The position numbers and the translations under genes are program-made. Positions 41,587-51,454 of a stretch of 64,000 bases of DNA are shown here, piece after piece (the stretch's first letter is position 1; every line of letters begins with the position of its first letter). Origin of the DNA: Kiritimatiellia bacterium (GTDB lineage: Bacteria > Verrucomicrobiota > Kiritimatiellia > RFP12 > UBA1067); assembly GCA_017403825.1 (NCBI GenBank), contig JAFRDO010000016.1:36652-100651 (forward strand), given 5' to 3'. The notes below the pieces were generated by a model that did no database searches, was not told where the DNA came from, and was given only the letters and a program-made list of their open reading frames with translations.

Positions 41587-43725
41587 ATGCGTACGGTAGC
41601 AAACAATGTAAGAGGTATGTTTTTCGTTTCCCTTCTCGGAGCGATGGCGGGTATTCTTGCAGCACAGGCCGAGACGGTCACCGCCGAACCCGATGCCTTC
41701 CTTGAATACGTTGGGGCGACAGGAACGCAGTACATCGATACTGGTGTCAACGCCGAGACGGGGCTGAAGGCGCGACTCGACTTCGCGTGGGATACATCCG
41801 TGACAAGTGGTTCCGACTGGTCGCTTCTCGCCGCCGCCACGGCTGACAACAGTTCAGACAACCGTTCGCGCATTTTTCTCTGTCATTATTATGGCGGTGG
41901 CGGGAAACCGTTCTTCGGCTACGGCCTCAAACAGCGCGGGAATCCCGCGAAGTCGTTCGTATTCGCCGCCGGGCGGCGATACGAGATTGTCTCTGACATG
42001 TCTGACACCAACTCTTTTGAACTGGTCCAGAACGGCATGAAGACGTTCAGCACTGCTGACCGCGAGACGTATGCGGCGAACGGCAACAACGTCAACCTGA
42101 ACCTCAACCTTTTCGTATTCGCATGCAACTACGGGGGGAATCCCACCTGGAAAAGCAAGGGCAAGCTCTATGAGCTGAAGATTTTCAAGAAGACCGGCGA
42201 GATTGCCGGAACGAACACATTTGATCTCATCCGCCACTACCTGCCTTGCATCAAGAACGGTCGCGCCGGACTTTACGACAAGGTGAACGGTACGATTTCC
42301 TATTCTTTCACGTCCGGGTCGGACTTCGTCGCCGGGCCGGTGCTCGACAAGCCGCTTGACTTCGTGAAGTGGGTCTGGACGAACGGCAAGCAGTGGTTTG
42401 ACACGCTCGTCTGGGGCAAGAGTGGACTCAAGAGCGAGGTGGACATCTCCGTGCGCGAATACGAGGGCGACCACTGCATTCTTGGAACCCGCCGCAACAA
42501 CAACCGCTATTATCCGGCCTACAGCTACGAGAAGCGGTTCCGATACGCCTATGGAACAATGCCCAAAAGGGAGAACACGAACATTTCCGTCCCGACAAAT
42601 GACGTGTCCTACTACATGGACACGCGCTATCTCATCAAGTCCGACCTTCGAGACGGCTATCAGTCCGTGATCGTCGACAAGAACGGCGGCGCGTACGTCG
42701 TTGAACTTCACAAGGACGATCAGGCCTATCTTACGGGCGAGAACGTCGTGACCAACACGATGGCGCTAATGGCCTGCCATCAGGACAACAGCTACACATT
42801 TCCTTCGAAAGGTCTCATCTACGCAACTAAGATCTGGGACGGCGACGAACTGCTGCGTGACTTCGTACCAGTTGTGGCGACCAATGCCGAGGGCGTGGCC
42901 TACGCCGGTCTCTATGACACGGTGTCCGAGCGCATCTTCCGCCAGATAGGAACAGCGGAGTTCGACCTTGCCAGTCAGGTTGGCGGTGTCACCAACTCGC
43001 TCCGCACCGCTGTCGCCAGCCCGACGACGCGCATAGGGTACATCGATTCCGATGCGTTGCTTGACTATGTTGATTTGGGAATCATCGGCAAGGACGGCGT
43101 GGAAATGGAAACGGAGATGGCGTGGCTTTACGTCCCGACCGACGGCGCGTTTGTCGGTGCACGAACGAATACGCAACAAGACCACGGTGGCAATACTGGC
43201 GTGAGGTTCTACCCATACCATTACTGGAAAAATGCCGAAGCTGGGTCGCGGCATCGCCTTTGCTACGACGGCGATCTGTTCGTGATCGGCTCCCAGGCCG
43301 CAACGGCGAACACGAAGTATCGCATTGCCACGCGACTCGATGTGGATTGTGGCTATGCCTCTCTCTCCACTTTCTCGAATGGTGCGTGGGGTGCGCCGGA
43401 AACACGTACTATTCTCCCCGAAAACGGCTACGACAGTCCTGTTAATACGGGGCTTCCCCTCTACCTTTTCGCTGTCAACATCGACGGTGTGCCGCGGTTC
43501 CCCGGCAAGGTGCGTCTCTATAAGCTGAAGCTCAAGGAGAAGCAGCAGGACGGATCGTATGCGCTTGTGCGCGACCTTGTGCCTGTGTTTGACCCTGCGA
43601 CGGGCGGCGCGGCGCTCTGGGACAAGGTGACGGAATCGTATTTCCGCAACGGCGGCAAGTATCAGCTCGCCGGCGGCGGCGCGGAAAGACCGATTGCGCC
43701 GGGTGTCATAATTTCAATTAAATGA
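41587..43725 (+). CDS. Secreted protein with three LamG-like domains and IxIK tail (copy 1)
   Basis: A 712-residue exported protein. A signal peptide (about 1-27) is followed by three related concanavalin/LamG-like domains (roughly residues 28-250, 265-455 and 475-695). Each contains a strand like YIDTGVNAETGLKAR or its equivalent, a middle HYLPC/DFVPV-type segment and an xxLYDxV turn (AGLYDKVNG, AGLYDTVSE, AALWDKVTE). The C-terminal tail is PGVIISIK. The domains resemble carbohydrate-binding lectins; no catalytic site is visible. The frame opens at 41548; the ATG at 41587 is chosen from signal peptide and Shine-Dalgarno. It was duplicated in tandem with the next gene. Confidence 0.78.
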   Translation: MRTVANNVRGMFFVSLLGAMAGILAAQAETVTAEPDAFLEYVGATGTQYIDTGVNAETGLKARLDFAWDTSVTSGSDWSLLAAATADNSSDNRSRIFLCHYYGGGGKPFFGYGLKQRGNPAKSFVFAAGRRYEIVSDMSDTNSFELVQNGMKTFSTADRETYAANGNNVNLNLNLFVFACNYGGNPTWKSKGKLYELKIFKKTGEIAGTNTFDLIRHYLPCIKNGRAGLYDKVNGTISYSFTSGSDFVAGPVLDKPLDFVKWVWTNGKQWFDTLVWGKSGLKSEVDISVREYEGDHCILGTRRNNNRYYPAYSYEKRFRYAYGTMPKRENTNISVPTNDVSYYMDTRYLIKSDLRDGYQSVIVDKNGGAYVVELHKDDQAYLTGENVVTNTMALMACHQDNSYTFPSKGLIYATKIWDGDELLRDFVPVVATNAEGVAYAGLYDTVSERIFRQIGTAEFDLASQVGGVTNSLRTAVASPTTRIGYIDSDALLDYVDLGIIGKDGVEMETEMAWLYVPTDGAFVGARTNTQQDHGGNTGVRFYPYHYWKNAEAGSRHRLCYDGDLFVIGSQAATANTKYRIATRLDVDCGYASLSTFSNGAWGAPETRTILPENGYDSPVNTGLPLYLFAVNIDGVPRFPGKVRLYKLKLKEKQQDGSYALVRDLVPVFDPATGGAALWDKVTESYFRNGGKYQLAGGGAERPIAPGVIISIK

Positions 43726-43747
43726 TCAAGGCGAATAGAGGCAAACA

Positions 43748-45835
43748 ATGCACTACAAGATGCTGAACGTCAAAACGCCGAATAAACCAAGCGGGTGCAA
43801 GCTATTGGCTTTCCTGCTGTGCGCAACGACGGGTCTCCTTGCGGCATGGGCGGAGACCATTGATGGTACGCCTGACTCCTACATTGATTACATCGAGTCG
43901 ACCGGGGCGCAGTATATCGATACTGGCGTCAACGCTGAGACCGGCCTCAAGGCGCGTGCCGACTTCTCGTGGGGAAGCAAGGTCAATAATTACGACGACT
44001 GGGGGTTTCTCGGTGCAAAGGATGGCTATAGCGGCGACAATAGCACGCGCATGCTTATGATTCATCTCGGTGGCGATAAGCCCTATATCGGCTACGGGCT
44101 GAAGAGTCGCGGCTACCCTGGAAATGCAATAAGCGTTACGCGCAATGTGCGCGGTGAAATTCTTGTTGACTTCTCAGACTACAACGCGCTTCAGATCTAT
44201 CAGAACGGTTCCAACACGATGACCTCCGCCAATCAGGAGGCCTATGCGGTGCACGGCAATGTCAATCTCAATCTCAACCTTTACGCATTCGCCTACAACC
44301 AGGCGGGCACGGCAGGTGGAAAATGCAAGGCCAAGCTCTACGAGCTGAAGATCATGAAGAAGAACGCTTCAGGTGGCTTCGACATCCTCCGCCATTATCT
44401 GCCGTGCCTCAAGAACGGACGTGCCGCGCTCTACGACAAGGCAAATGGCAAGATATATTTCTCAGACAGCGGTACGGATTTCTTAGCGGGGTCAGAGTTG
44501 CCGCGCCCAGCCGAGATGGTCGAATGGGTGCAGTCGAACAACAAGGATTATAATTGGCTTGATACGCTGGTTTATGCAAAGAGCGGCCTTAGAAGCGAGG
44601 TCGATTTCATCCACAAGGATGCCAATCAGATTTCTGGCCACACAGACGTTGACCGTTGTGTTCTTGGTGCGCGTATAACCAACACCGGAGCGATGGCAGC
44701 GTCTCGGTTTTATCTGACCTACTTCTATCAAGGGGTGTTTTGCTATGGTTATCGGAATCTTTATTATAAAGACGGGGCTAATGTAAACGAAGTGTCTGCG
44801 GTAAACGGCAGTCGCTATCTTGTCGAAAGCGATCTCTCCGCCGGCAATCAGTCCGTGACGGTCAACGGAACGGAACTGCACAAGGATGGCGTTGCGCATG
44901 ACGAGACTTATTTTGCCACTGGAAACGATCTCTCGCTCTTTGCCATGCATCTAGGGACCGGCCATACGTGTCATTCTGCCGTGCGCCTCTTCTACGCGAA
45001 GATATGGGACGGCGACGAACTGCTGCGAGACTTCGCGCCGTGCGTTGACAGCACTGGCAAGGCCGGGCTATACGATGGCGTTACGGAGCGCATCTTCTAT
45101 TTGGGCGAGAATAAGGTTTTCGACCCGACAAACTGCGTGGGAGGGGTCACGAACTGGCTTTTGCTTGCCGACGGAACGCTTCCCGATGCGAAGATTTCAT
45201 ACATCGAATCCGACGGCACGAACGATTACTTCGATGTGGGCGTGATAGCAAAGGATGGCGTTGAGATGGAGGCCGTTATGGAGTGGCTGACCGTGCCGAA
45301 GGATGGTGCGTTCGTCAGCGCACGTACGGATACGCCTTCAATTATGCGGTTTTTCCCTTATCATTACTGGGGCGGGTACCATCGCCTTGGCTATGCGGGA
45401 GAAGGCTTTGCGTATGGCGGGGCGGCGACCGCAGGGCAGAAGTACAAGGTCGTGACCCATTATGATGCGGGCAACCAAACGGCATCGATAAGCGCGCTTG
45501 TCAATGGCGCGTGGAGCGACGTTGGCTCTATCAGCAAGACATTGTCCGGTCCGGTGGACACGGGGCTTTCGCTTTACCTGTTTGCAAGAAACTACAATAA
45601 CTCGGCAGACTATCCAGGCCATGCCCGCATGTACAAGCTGAAGTTCAGGGAGAAGCAGCAGGACGGCACGTACAAGCTGACGCGTGATTTCGTGCCGGTG
45701 ATGAAGGACGGCAAGGCGATGCTTTACGACAGGGTGAGTGGAACATTCTTCCGCAACAAGGGCCGCTACCTTGCGATCGGAGGCGGTTCGGAACGGGAAT
45801 GGTTCGAGGGCGGCGCAACTATCGTGATTCGCTGA
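43748..45835 (+). CDS. Secreted protein with three LamG-like domains and IxIR tail (copy 2)
   Basis: A 695-residue paralogue of the gene just upstream, with the same three-domain order and near-identical segments: QYIDTGVNAETGLKAR and IWDGDELLRDF. Divergence is high in loops, so the duplication is not recent, though some stretches of about 45 bp match closely. The signal peptide is about residues 18-36. The tail reads GGATIVIR. No promoter is seen between the two copies (22-bp gap), so they are probably co-transcribed. Confidence 0.78.
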   Translation: MHYKMLNVKTPNKPSGCKLLAFLLCATTGLLAAWAETIDGTPDSYIDYIESTGAQYIDTGVNAETGLKARADFSWGSKVNNYDDWGFLGAKDGYSGDNSTRMLMIHLGGDKPYIGYGLKSRGYPGNAISVTRNVRGEILVDFSDYNALQIYQNGSNTMTSANQEAYAVHGNVNLNLNLYAFAYNQAGTAGGKCKAKLYELKIMKKNASGGFDILRHYLPCLKNGRAALYDKANGKIYFSDSGTDFLAGSELPRPAEMVEWVQSNNKDYNWLDTLVYAKSGLRSEVDFIHKDANQISGHTDVDRCVLGARITNTGAMAASRFYLTYFYQGVFCYGYRNLYYKDGANVNEVSAVNGSRYLVESDLSAGNQSVTVNGTELHKDGVAHDETYFATGNDLSLFAMHLGTGHTCHSAVRLFYAKIWDGDELLRDFAPCVDSTGKAGLYDGVTERIFYLGENKVFDPTNCVGGVTNWLLLADGTLPDAKISYIESDGTNDYFDVGVIAKDGVEMEAVMEWLTVPKDGAFVSARTDTPSIMRFFPYHYWGGYHRLGYAGEGFAYGGAATAGQKYKVVTHYDAGNQTASISALVNGAWSDVGSISKTLSGPVDTGLSLYLFARNYNNSADYPGHARMYKLKFREKQQDGTYKLTRDFVPVMKDGKAMLYDRVSGTFFRNKGRYLAIGGGSEREWFEGGATIVIR

Positions 45836-45848
45836 CAAAATACGCCGC

Positions 45849-47141
45849 ATGAATGCCATGTTGCTGCTTTGCGCGCTCCTTGCGGCGAGCGTGGACGTGC
45901 GCGAGTACGGCGCCAAGGGCGACGGTGTCACTAAGGACACCAAGTCTATCCAGGCTGCAATCGATGCCGTCGCGCGCATCGGCGGCGGCACGGTGCGCAT
46001 CGGCGGCGGCACGTACCTGACGGGCTCCATCTACCTGAAAAGCGGCGTCGACCTGTTCCTTGACGGCGACGTGGCGCTGAAGGGGAGTCCTGACAGGGAG
46101 GACTACAACGCCGTGGACGTGTGTCCGCAAAACTGGTCGAGCAAGGCGGAGTCCGCCTCGGGCGCGCATCTGATCCTCTGCATAGAGCAGACGAACGTGA
46201 CCGTGCGGGGGACGGGGCGCATCGACGGGAACTGTGCGGCGTTCGTGCTTGATCCCGACGGACGTCCCTGGCCGGGCGGACAGGGCGGCATTCCGTGGCG
46301 GCCGAGCCAGATGCTCTACTTCGTGGAGTGCGACGGCGTGCGCGTGGAAAGCGTTTCGCTCGTAGATTCTCCGTACTGGTCGTGCTTCTTCCACGGCTGC
46401 ACGCGGGTGACGGCGCGGAACCTCCGCGTGAGGACCCGGCGCGAGCCGTTCCATACGCACAACGGCGACGGAATCGACATAGACTGTTGCGAGGATGTGG
46501 AGGTCTCGTGGTGCGACATCAACACTGCGGACGACTCGATCACGCTGCGCGCCGACGTGGCGCGCCTGAAGCGTCCGCGTCCGTGCGCTCGCGTCCGGGT
46601 TTCGGACTGCCGCCTCGCTTCCACCTGCAACGCCGTGCGTGTCGGAGTCGGCGACGGGGAGGTGCGCGATGCGTCGTTCAGGAACATCGAGATATACGAT
46701 ACGCGAACGGCGGTGGACTTCGTGTCGTCCTGGCGGCGCGGCGGCAGGGGCGTGTCCATGGACGGCATTGCGTTCGACGGCATGAAGGTGGAGGCTGTCC
46801 TTTTCTGCCGCATCAGCCCCAGCTTTGCGAAGGAGACGCGGATAGGCAACATTCGGTTCGCCAACGTGACGGGGCGCACCGAATGCGCCTCGTGGATCAC
46901 GGGCCGCGCTTGCAGTCCGGTCGGAACTGTCGTCTTCAAGAACGTGGACCTGCCGCATGGCGTGGTATGCCTGAACGCGCCGGACGTGCGCATTGAGGGC
47001 GGGCGGTTCGAGCGCAAGGTGCCGTCCGATGGCGAGAAGTCGGCCTATGATCGCGTTATCGCCGAGAAGGACCGTTTCCCGTGCGTGTTCAGCGGCCCGC
47101 TGTACGATTCGATACAGAATCGCCGCACCCGCACCCGTTGA
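45849..47141 (+). CDS. GH28-family polygalacturonase-like protein
   Basis: A 430-residue secreted right-handed beta-helix enzyme of the GH28 family. The N-terminus is a short signal peptide then VREYGAKGDGVTKDTKSIQAA, the standard GH28 opening. Catalytic motifs are NGDGIDIDCC (cf. NTDGxD) and NTADDSITLR (cf. DD[AC]I). The late His-containing motif is less clear. It would hydrolyse pectin-like polygalacturonides, but the family also includes rhamno- and xylogalacturonan hydrolases. It begins 13 bases after the LamG-like gene with no Shine-Dalgarno. Confidence 0.85.
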   Translation: MNAMLLLCALLAASVDVREYGAKGDGVTKDTKSIQAAIDAVARIGGGTVRIGGGTYLTGSIYLKSGVDLFLDGDVALKGSPDREDYNAVDVCPQNWSSKAESASGAHLILCIEQTNVTVRGTGRIDGNCAAFVLDPDGRPWPGGQGGIPWRPSQMLYFVECDGVRVESVSLVDSPYWSCFFHGCTRVTARNLRVRTRREPFHTHNGDGIDIDCCEDVEVSWCDINTADDSITLRADVARLKRPRPCARVRVSDCRLASTCNAVRVGVGDGEVRDASFRNIEIYDTRTAVDFVSSWRRGGRGVSMDGIAFDGMKVEAVLFCRISPSFAKETRIGNIRFANVTGRTECASWITGRACSPVGTVVFKNVDLPHGVVCLNAPDVRIEGGRFERKVPSDGEKSAYDRVIAEKDRFPCVFSGPLYDSIQNRRTRTR

Positions 47142-47215
47142 CTGGATTCAAAGTAATGGGTTAGTAGGCTGCGGGATTTACTGGTTTGGTCGCAGAGTTC
47201 GCAGAATTTGCGTCC

Positions 47216-47302
47216 GATTCCCGATTGTCGTCACCTCCCCGCATAGAACTCGACATTGGCATTTCATCAACTTTTCAGTTGTGCGGGGCGACAATCGGAA
47301 TC
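47216..47302. repeat. Imperfect inverted repeat upstream of the largest beta-protein
   Basis: Left arm 47216-47243 and right arm 47282-47302 pair over about 21 bases, with a 1-base and a 6-base bulge and a 38-base loop. There is no T-run, so it is not a terminator. The flanking intergenic stretch (47142-47416) is otherwise non-coding apart from the promoter. Confidence 0.6.
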
Positions 47303-47357
47303 GTCCGCGGTTGTTCGCCTATGGCAGTCGGCAGCACGGATTCAAGCGCCATCGGCG

Positions 47358-47387
47358 TTGCATTGGCGGGTGAAGATTTGTTATACT
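47358..47387 (+). promoter_or_regulatory. Promoter of the giant beta-strand-repeat gene
   Basis: TTGCAT (47358-47363), an 18-bp spacer and TATACT (47382-47387). A GGAGG (47406-47410) precedes the GTG start at 47417 by 6 bases. Confidence 0.7.
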
Positions 47388-47416
47388 GTCCACAACAATG
47401 AAATTGGAGGTCTAAC

Positions 47417-50400
47417 GTGACATTGGCTGCAAAACCTTTCGTGTTAACACTCACCTTTGCCTTGTTGGCTGCAGACGCCGTCGCCGAGACGGTGACCTTG
47501 GCCCCGCCGGCGGGCGTCACTACAAACGTCATCGCGCTGTTCACCGGCGACACGGCGGTTGAGGTCGCCGGTCCCGGAACGGTGAGGCTCAACAACTCCA
47601 ACCTGCACACTGGTGGTACCACGCTTTCCGGCGGCGCGCTCGTAATCTCCGGCAACATTCCGGTGGGTGGGCCTTCGCCGGTCGGAACGGGCACGTTCAC
47701 CGTCTCCGGCGGCACACTGCGCGGCACCGGAACCTTCGGCGGCGACATAATTGGAACGGGCGATTTCACAATCGAGGCGCCAAATGGCTTTGTCCTATCG
47801 GGAAACAATGCGTTCGGCGGCAAGATCACCATCGCGGATGGCACCCTTGGAATCGCCAGTGGAACGACTGCGTTCTCGCAGCATCTTTACATGACGGGCA
47901 CCTCCGCATATTCGCAGACGGGCGGTGCCGTTACGATGGACGCGAACAACGTCCAACTCGCCTACGGCAACGACGCGGCATCGTCCTTCGCGATGACTGG
48001 CGGCACGTTCGACGCCAACGGCAGGAACGTCGTTGTGGGATTCGGCGCGACCGGTGCGTCGGCGACCATCGACATCTCAGGCGGCGCGGTCTTCCAGAAC
48101 GCTGGGAACGTCTATTCCTACCAGAACGGTAACTCGCTTACGCTTTCGGTTCGCGACGGCGGCATATTCGCTGCAAAGCGCATCTATGCGTCAAGTGGTG
48201 GTTCGACGGCCGCGATTTCCGTCGCGGACGGCGGCACTCTCGGGTTCACCAACATCTACGCCAACGCCAGTGGCTCGGCGACGCTCTCCATCAACGGTGG
48301 AATTCTGCGCAATGACGGCGCGCCGTCCATTAGTGCCGATTATTACAAGTGGATACAGGACAGCGCCAACCTTTCCGTTTCCGTGGGGCCGGGAGGCGCA
48401 ACATTCAAGGATGGCGGGAAGACGACGAAGTTCGCGCAGATCTACAAGGAAATGACAGCCGATGTCGGCGACGGCTCTGCGCCGAAAGGCGTCGTCTTCG
48501 ACGGCGGCAACTGGGCCTACTACGTTGCACAGTCCTACGCCGGACCTACCGTCATCAAGAACGGCGCCGCGCTATTCCTTCCGAACAACGGCACGATTCC
48601 GTCCGGCTCCGCCGTCACCATTGCGTCGGGTAGCAGGCTTCACATCGGAAACACGGACAAATCGGTATCTTCCCTCGTCCTTGGAGAGGGCGCGATCATC
48701 GGGACGGGATCGAGTGCGAAGTCGCTCTCTGTCACCGGCAATGTCACGCTTCCTTCGCGCGCTAAAATCGGGTTCTACAACGCCACATCTCCGACGAGTT
48801 CCGCCAAGAACACGAACGGAACCTACGAAATACTGAAGGTTCCCGCCTCTTACGCCGACGAGCTTCGCGCCGTCTCATGGTCGTGCGCGACTGCGACGAG
48901 CGGCAAGTCCTACACGTTCTCGGTGGCGACGAGCGGCGACACGGCGACGCTCTCCATGACAATCGCCGCCGCTCCTTCTGGCACGTTCGCCGTTTCCGAT
49001 GATACGGCGCTTGGCGGAACGCTCACCGTCAGCGGCGACATCACTATCGGCAGCGACGCGACGCTTGCCGCTTCGCCCATCAATGGCACGACAACTGGCG
49101 GATCTATCACCATCAACAACGGCGGTACGCTCGACGCTTCCGGCGACAACATCCGCCCCGTTAACGCAAGCGGGAACTCGTTCCACCTTTACCTCAACGA
49201 AGGCGGAACGCTTGTCGTAAACCAGATTCATGGCGTCAGTTCCGGCGCGGCCATGAACGAGGCAACAGGGACGCCCATGTTCCACTTCAACGGCGGTACG
49301 ATCCAGCCCGTCGCGTTCGAGGACGATGCCGCCAGTGGTCTGCGCTATCTTCTCAACTACCAGACCGCCCTCGTCGGCGAGAACGGCATGGTTATCGACC
49401 TGTCGAACTGGTCGCGTCCCGCCGGATACGACATCTGGGTGCGCAGCACTCTTCAGGGCAACGTCAACCACGACCCGAGCTGCGCGGGCACGGACGGCGG
49501 CATCACGGTGAAGGCGACGGTCGATGACAGGGCGCTTGTCTGCTTCGGCGGACGATTCAACGGCTCCACGCTCACGGGCGGCATTCTGGCGGAAGACGGC
49601 GCCATCGTCGCCGCAACCACCAGCGGTCTTGAAGGGCAGACCCTCACGCTCCAGCCCGGTTCGCGCTTCCGTCCCTACAATACAAATGCCATCCAGATTG
49701 GCGACCTCACGTTTGGCGAAGCGGGTGCGACGAAGGCGGTGGTCTTCGACTGCTCGAACAGCACGACTGGTTACGGCGTAGTCGTCACCGACACGCTCTC
49801 CATCCTCTCGCCGGTGAAGTTTTCAGTTACGCCAGGCTGGAGCGTGGATTCCACCCTCTCGTCCGGTACGTACACCGCGCTCGTCTATCAGGCGTCGTGC
49901 AGCGTCGATCCGTCGCTCTTCCGGCTCCCCGCGAACGCACCAGCAGGTGCGACGCTTTCCGCCGAAGAGGTTGTGCTCGCCGCCGGTGACTATGCCGGCT
50001 GCAAGGCTCTCGTCGTCACAATCGCCAACGACATCGTCGTCACGGGCTCTACATCGCATCCCACTCCGCTCACTGTCTCTGAGGATGCCGCCGTCGGCAG
50101 CATCGTCGTCGGTGGAGCGTGGAACGGCGAGGCCGATCCCGTCTGCGAGACTTCGCTGACGATTTCCGGGAACGTCACGGCATCGACGGGGCTTTACCTT
50201 GGCTACAATCCCGCGCCGGGCGTGGACAAGGACAACTGGCACAAGGGATTCCTCACGCTGAACGGCGGCTCGATCACCACGCCGCTGTTCTATTCAATCT
50301 ATCGTCCCGGCATGACAGGCAACAACGACTCCGACTGCCGTTTCGGGTGCGAGGCGACCGTGAACGGCGGGCTTTTGGATGTTGCGGGCGACGTCCGTCT

Positions 50401-51394
50401 TGGCTTCAACCGTTCGAGGAACGGCGACAACCTGTATTCGCGCCTCGCGGTGAACGCAGGGCGCGTCGCTGTCGGCGGCAAGTTCTATCTGCTTTACGAT
50501 AACACGCAAGGTGCCTTTACGGCTCCCGGCTCCATTGTCCTGAACGGAGGCGAGGTGGACGTGAAGGGCGTCATCGACATGTCGCGCAATGCACAGAATC
50601 CCGGCAACCAGGCCTATAACACAAAGTTCGGCATCTGGCTCAACGGCGGCGTCCTGAAGGCGGAGAACATCATGATGACCGCCGCCTCGGCCACAACGCC
50701 GCAGGTTGTTTTCAACGGCGGCACCTACGCCCCATACGGCGCGGCGGCGGCGAACCGTACGATGGAGTACCCGAACAAGGTTTATGTTTCGACGAATGGC
50801 GCGGTGATTTCCACGGCGAACATGCCCGCCGGAGCGACGTACACGATTGCGCAGAACCTCCTAACCGATCCGGTGCTTGGCGGCACCGCCGACGGCGGCC
50901 TCACGAAGCGCGGCGCGGGAACCCTTTCCCTGACAGGCGCAAACACCTTCACCGGCCAGACGGTTGTCGAGGAAGGCACGCTTGTCGTCGGAAGCGTCGC
51001 TGCGCTCTCCGCGTCCGTTGCCGTGGCCAACGGCGCGGTGCTGGACGCCTCGGGCGCGGACCTGTCGCTCGCTGAAGTTGCGGCGAGCGGCGCTGTCGTA
51101 GCCGATTCGGTCGCCGTGTCTGGCACCTTGAAGCTCTCGGGCATCGGCTCGGTACTGTCGGTTTGCGGCAACGTGAGCATTCCCCGGCGTGCGGCGATCG
51201 ACTTCGGACTCGCGGCCGGAGCAACGCCCGATTACGACTGGTGCCCGGTCCTTGCGGCATCTGGAACGATAGTCGCATCCCCGATTGTCCATGCGACGAA
51301 CTGCGGCGCGTTCAACCGGTGCGAGACTGCGGTGCGGGACGGCGTCCTGTACGTGCGGCCGACGTCGGTAGGCGTGATGATACTCATCAAATGA
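47417..51394 (+). CDS. Giant autotransporter-repeat-like secreted protein with IxIK tail
   Basis: A 1325-residue protein beginning with a GTG selected by a GGAGG. A signal peptide (about 1-25, ending DAVAE) precedes many imperfect beta-strand repeats. Examples are GGTTLSGGALVISG near residue 68 and, near 1170, LTGANTFTGQTVVEEGTL, the typical autotransporter-associated beta-strand repeat. The C-terminus is VGVMILIK. No beta-barrel translocator domain is present, so this is not a classical type Va autotransporter. Function is inferred as adhesin or surface-structural. Confidence 0.8.
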   Translation: MTLAAKPFVLTLTFALLAADAVAETVTLAPPAGVTTNVIALFTGDTAVEVAGPGTVRLNNSNLHTGGTTLSGGALVISGNIPVGGPSPVGTGTFTVSGGTLRGTGTFGGDIIGTGDFTIEAPNGFVLSGNNAFGGKITIADGTLGIASGTTAFSQHLYMTGTSAYSQTGGAVTMDANNVQLAYGNDAASSFAMTGGTFDANGRNVVVGFGATGASATIDISGGAVFQNAGNVYSYQNGNSLTLSVRDGGIFAAKRIYASSGGSTAAISVADGGTLGFTNIYANASGSATLSINGGILRNDGAPSISADYYKWIQDSANLSVSVGPGGATFKDGGKTTKFAQIYKEMTADVGDGSAPKGVVFDGGNWAYYVAQSYAGPTVIKNGAALFLPNNGTIPSGSAVTIASGSRLHIGNTDKSVSSLVLGEGAIIGTGSSAKSLSVTGNVTLPSRAKIGFYNATSPTSSAKNTNGTYEILKVPASYADELRAVSWSCATATSGKSYTFSVATSGDTATLSMTIAAAPSGTFAVSDDTALGGTLTVSGDITIGSDATLAASPINGTTTGGSITINNGGTLDASGDNIRPVNASGNSFHLYLNEGGTLVVNQIHGVSSGAAMNEATGTPMFHFNGGTIQPVAFEDDAASGLRYLLNYQTALVGENGMVIDLSNWSRPAGYDIWVRSTLQGNVNHDPSCAGTDGGITVKATVDDRALVCFGGRFNGSTLTGGILAEDGAIVAATTSGLEGQTLTLQPGSRFRPYNTNAIQIGDLTFGEAGATKAVVFDCSNSTTGYGVVVTDTLSILSPVKFSVTPGWSVDSTLSSGTYTALVYQASCSVDPSLFRLPANAPAGATLSAEEVVLAAGDYAGCKALVVTIANDIVVTGSTSHPTPLTVSEDAAVGSIVVGGAWNGEADPVCETSLTISGNVTASTGLYLGYNPAPGVDKDNWHKGFLTLNGGSITTPLFYSIYRPGMTGNNDSDCRFGCEATVNGGLLDVAGDVRLGFNRSRNGDNLYSRLAVNAGRVAVGGKFYLLYDNTQGAFTAPGSIVLNGGEVDVKGVIDMSRNAQNPGNQAYNTKFGIWLNGGVLKAENIMMTAASATTPQVVFNGGTYAPYGAAAANRTMEYPNKVYVSTNGAVISTANMPAGATYTIAQNLLTDPVLGGTADGGLTKRGAGTLSLTGANTFTGQTVVEEGTLVVGSVAALSASVAVANGAVLDASGADLSLAEVAASGAVVADSVAVSGTLKLSGIGSVLSVCGNVSIPRRAAIDFGLAAGATPDYDWCPVLAASGTIVASPIVHATNCGAFNRCETAVRDGVLYVRPTSVGVMILIK

Positions 51395-51440
51395 CCGCGT
51401 CGCCAGGGGCCGGAAGGGACGTCATTCTGACACGATTTAT

Positions 51441-51448
51441 GGTATAAT
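51441..51448 (+). promoter_or_regulatory. Extended -10 of the NfeD-SPFH operon (leaderless type)
   Basis: TGGTATAAT, with TATAAT at 51443-51448, is 6 bases before the ATG at 51455. Confidence 0.72.
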
Positions 51449-51454
51449 ACTGAC

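Noticed and set aside
47417..51394. A classical type Va autotransporter
   Set aside because: The repeats match the passenger type, but there is no C-terminal beta-barrel domain; the protein ends at VGVMILIK.
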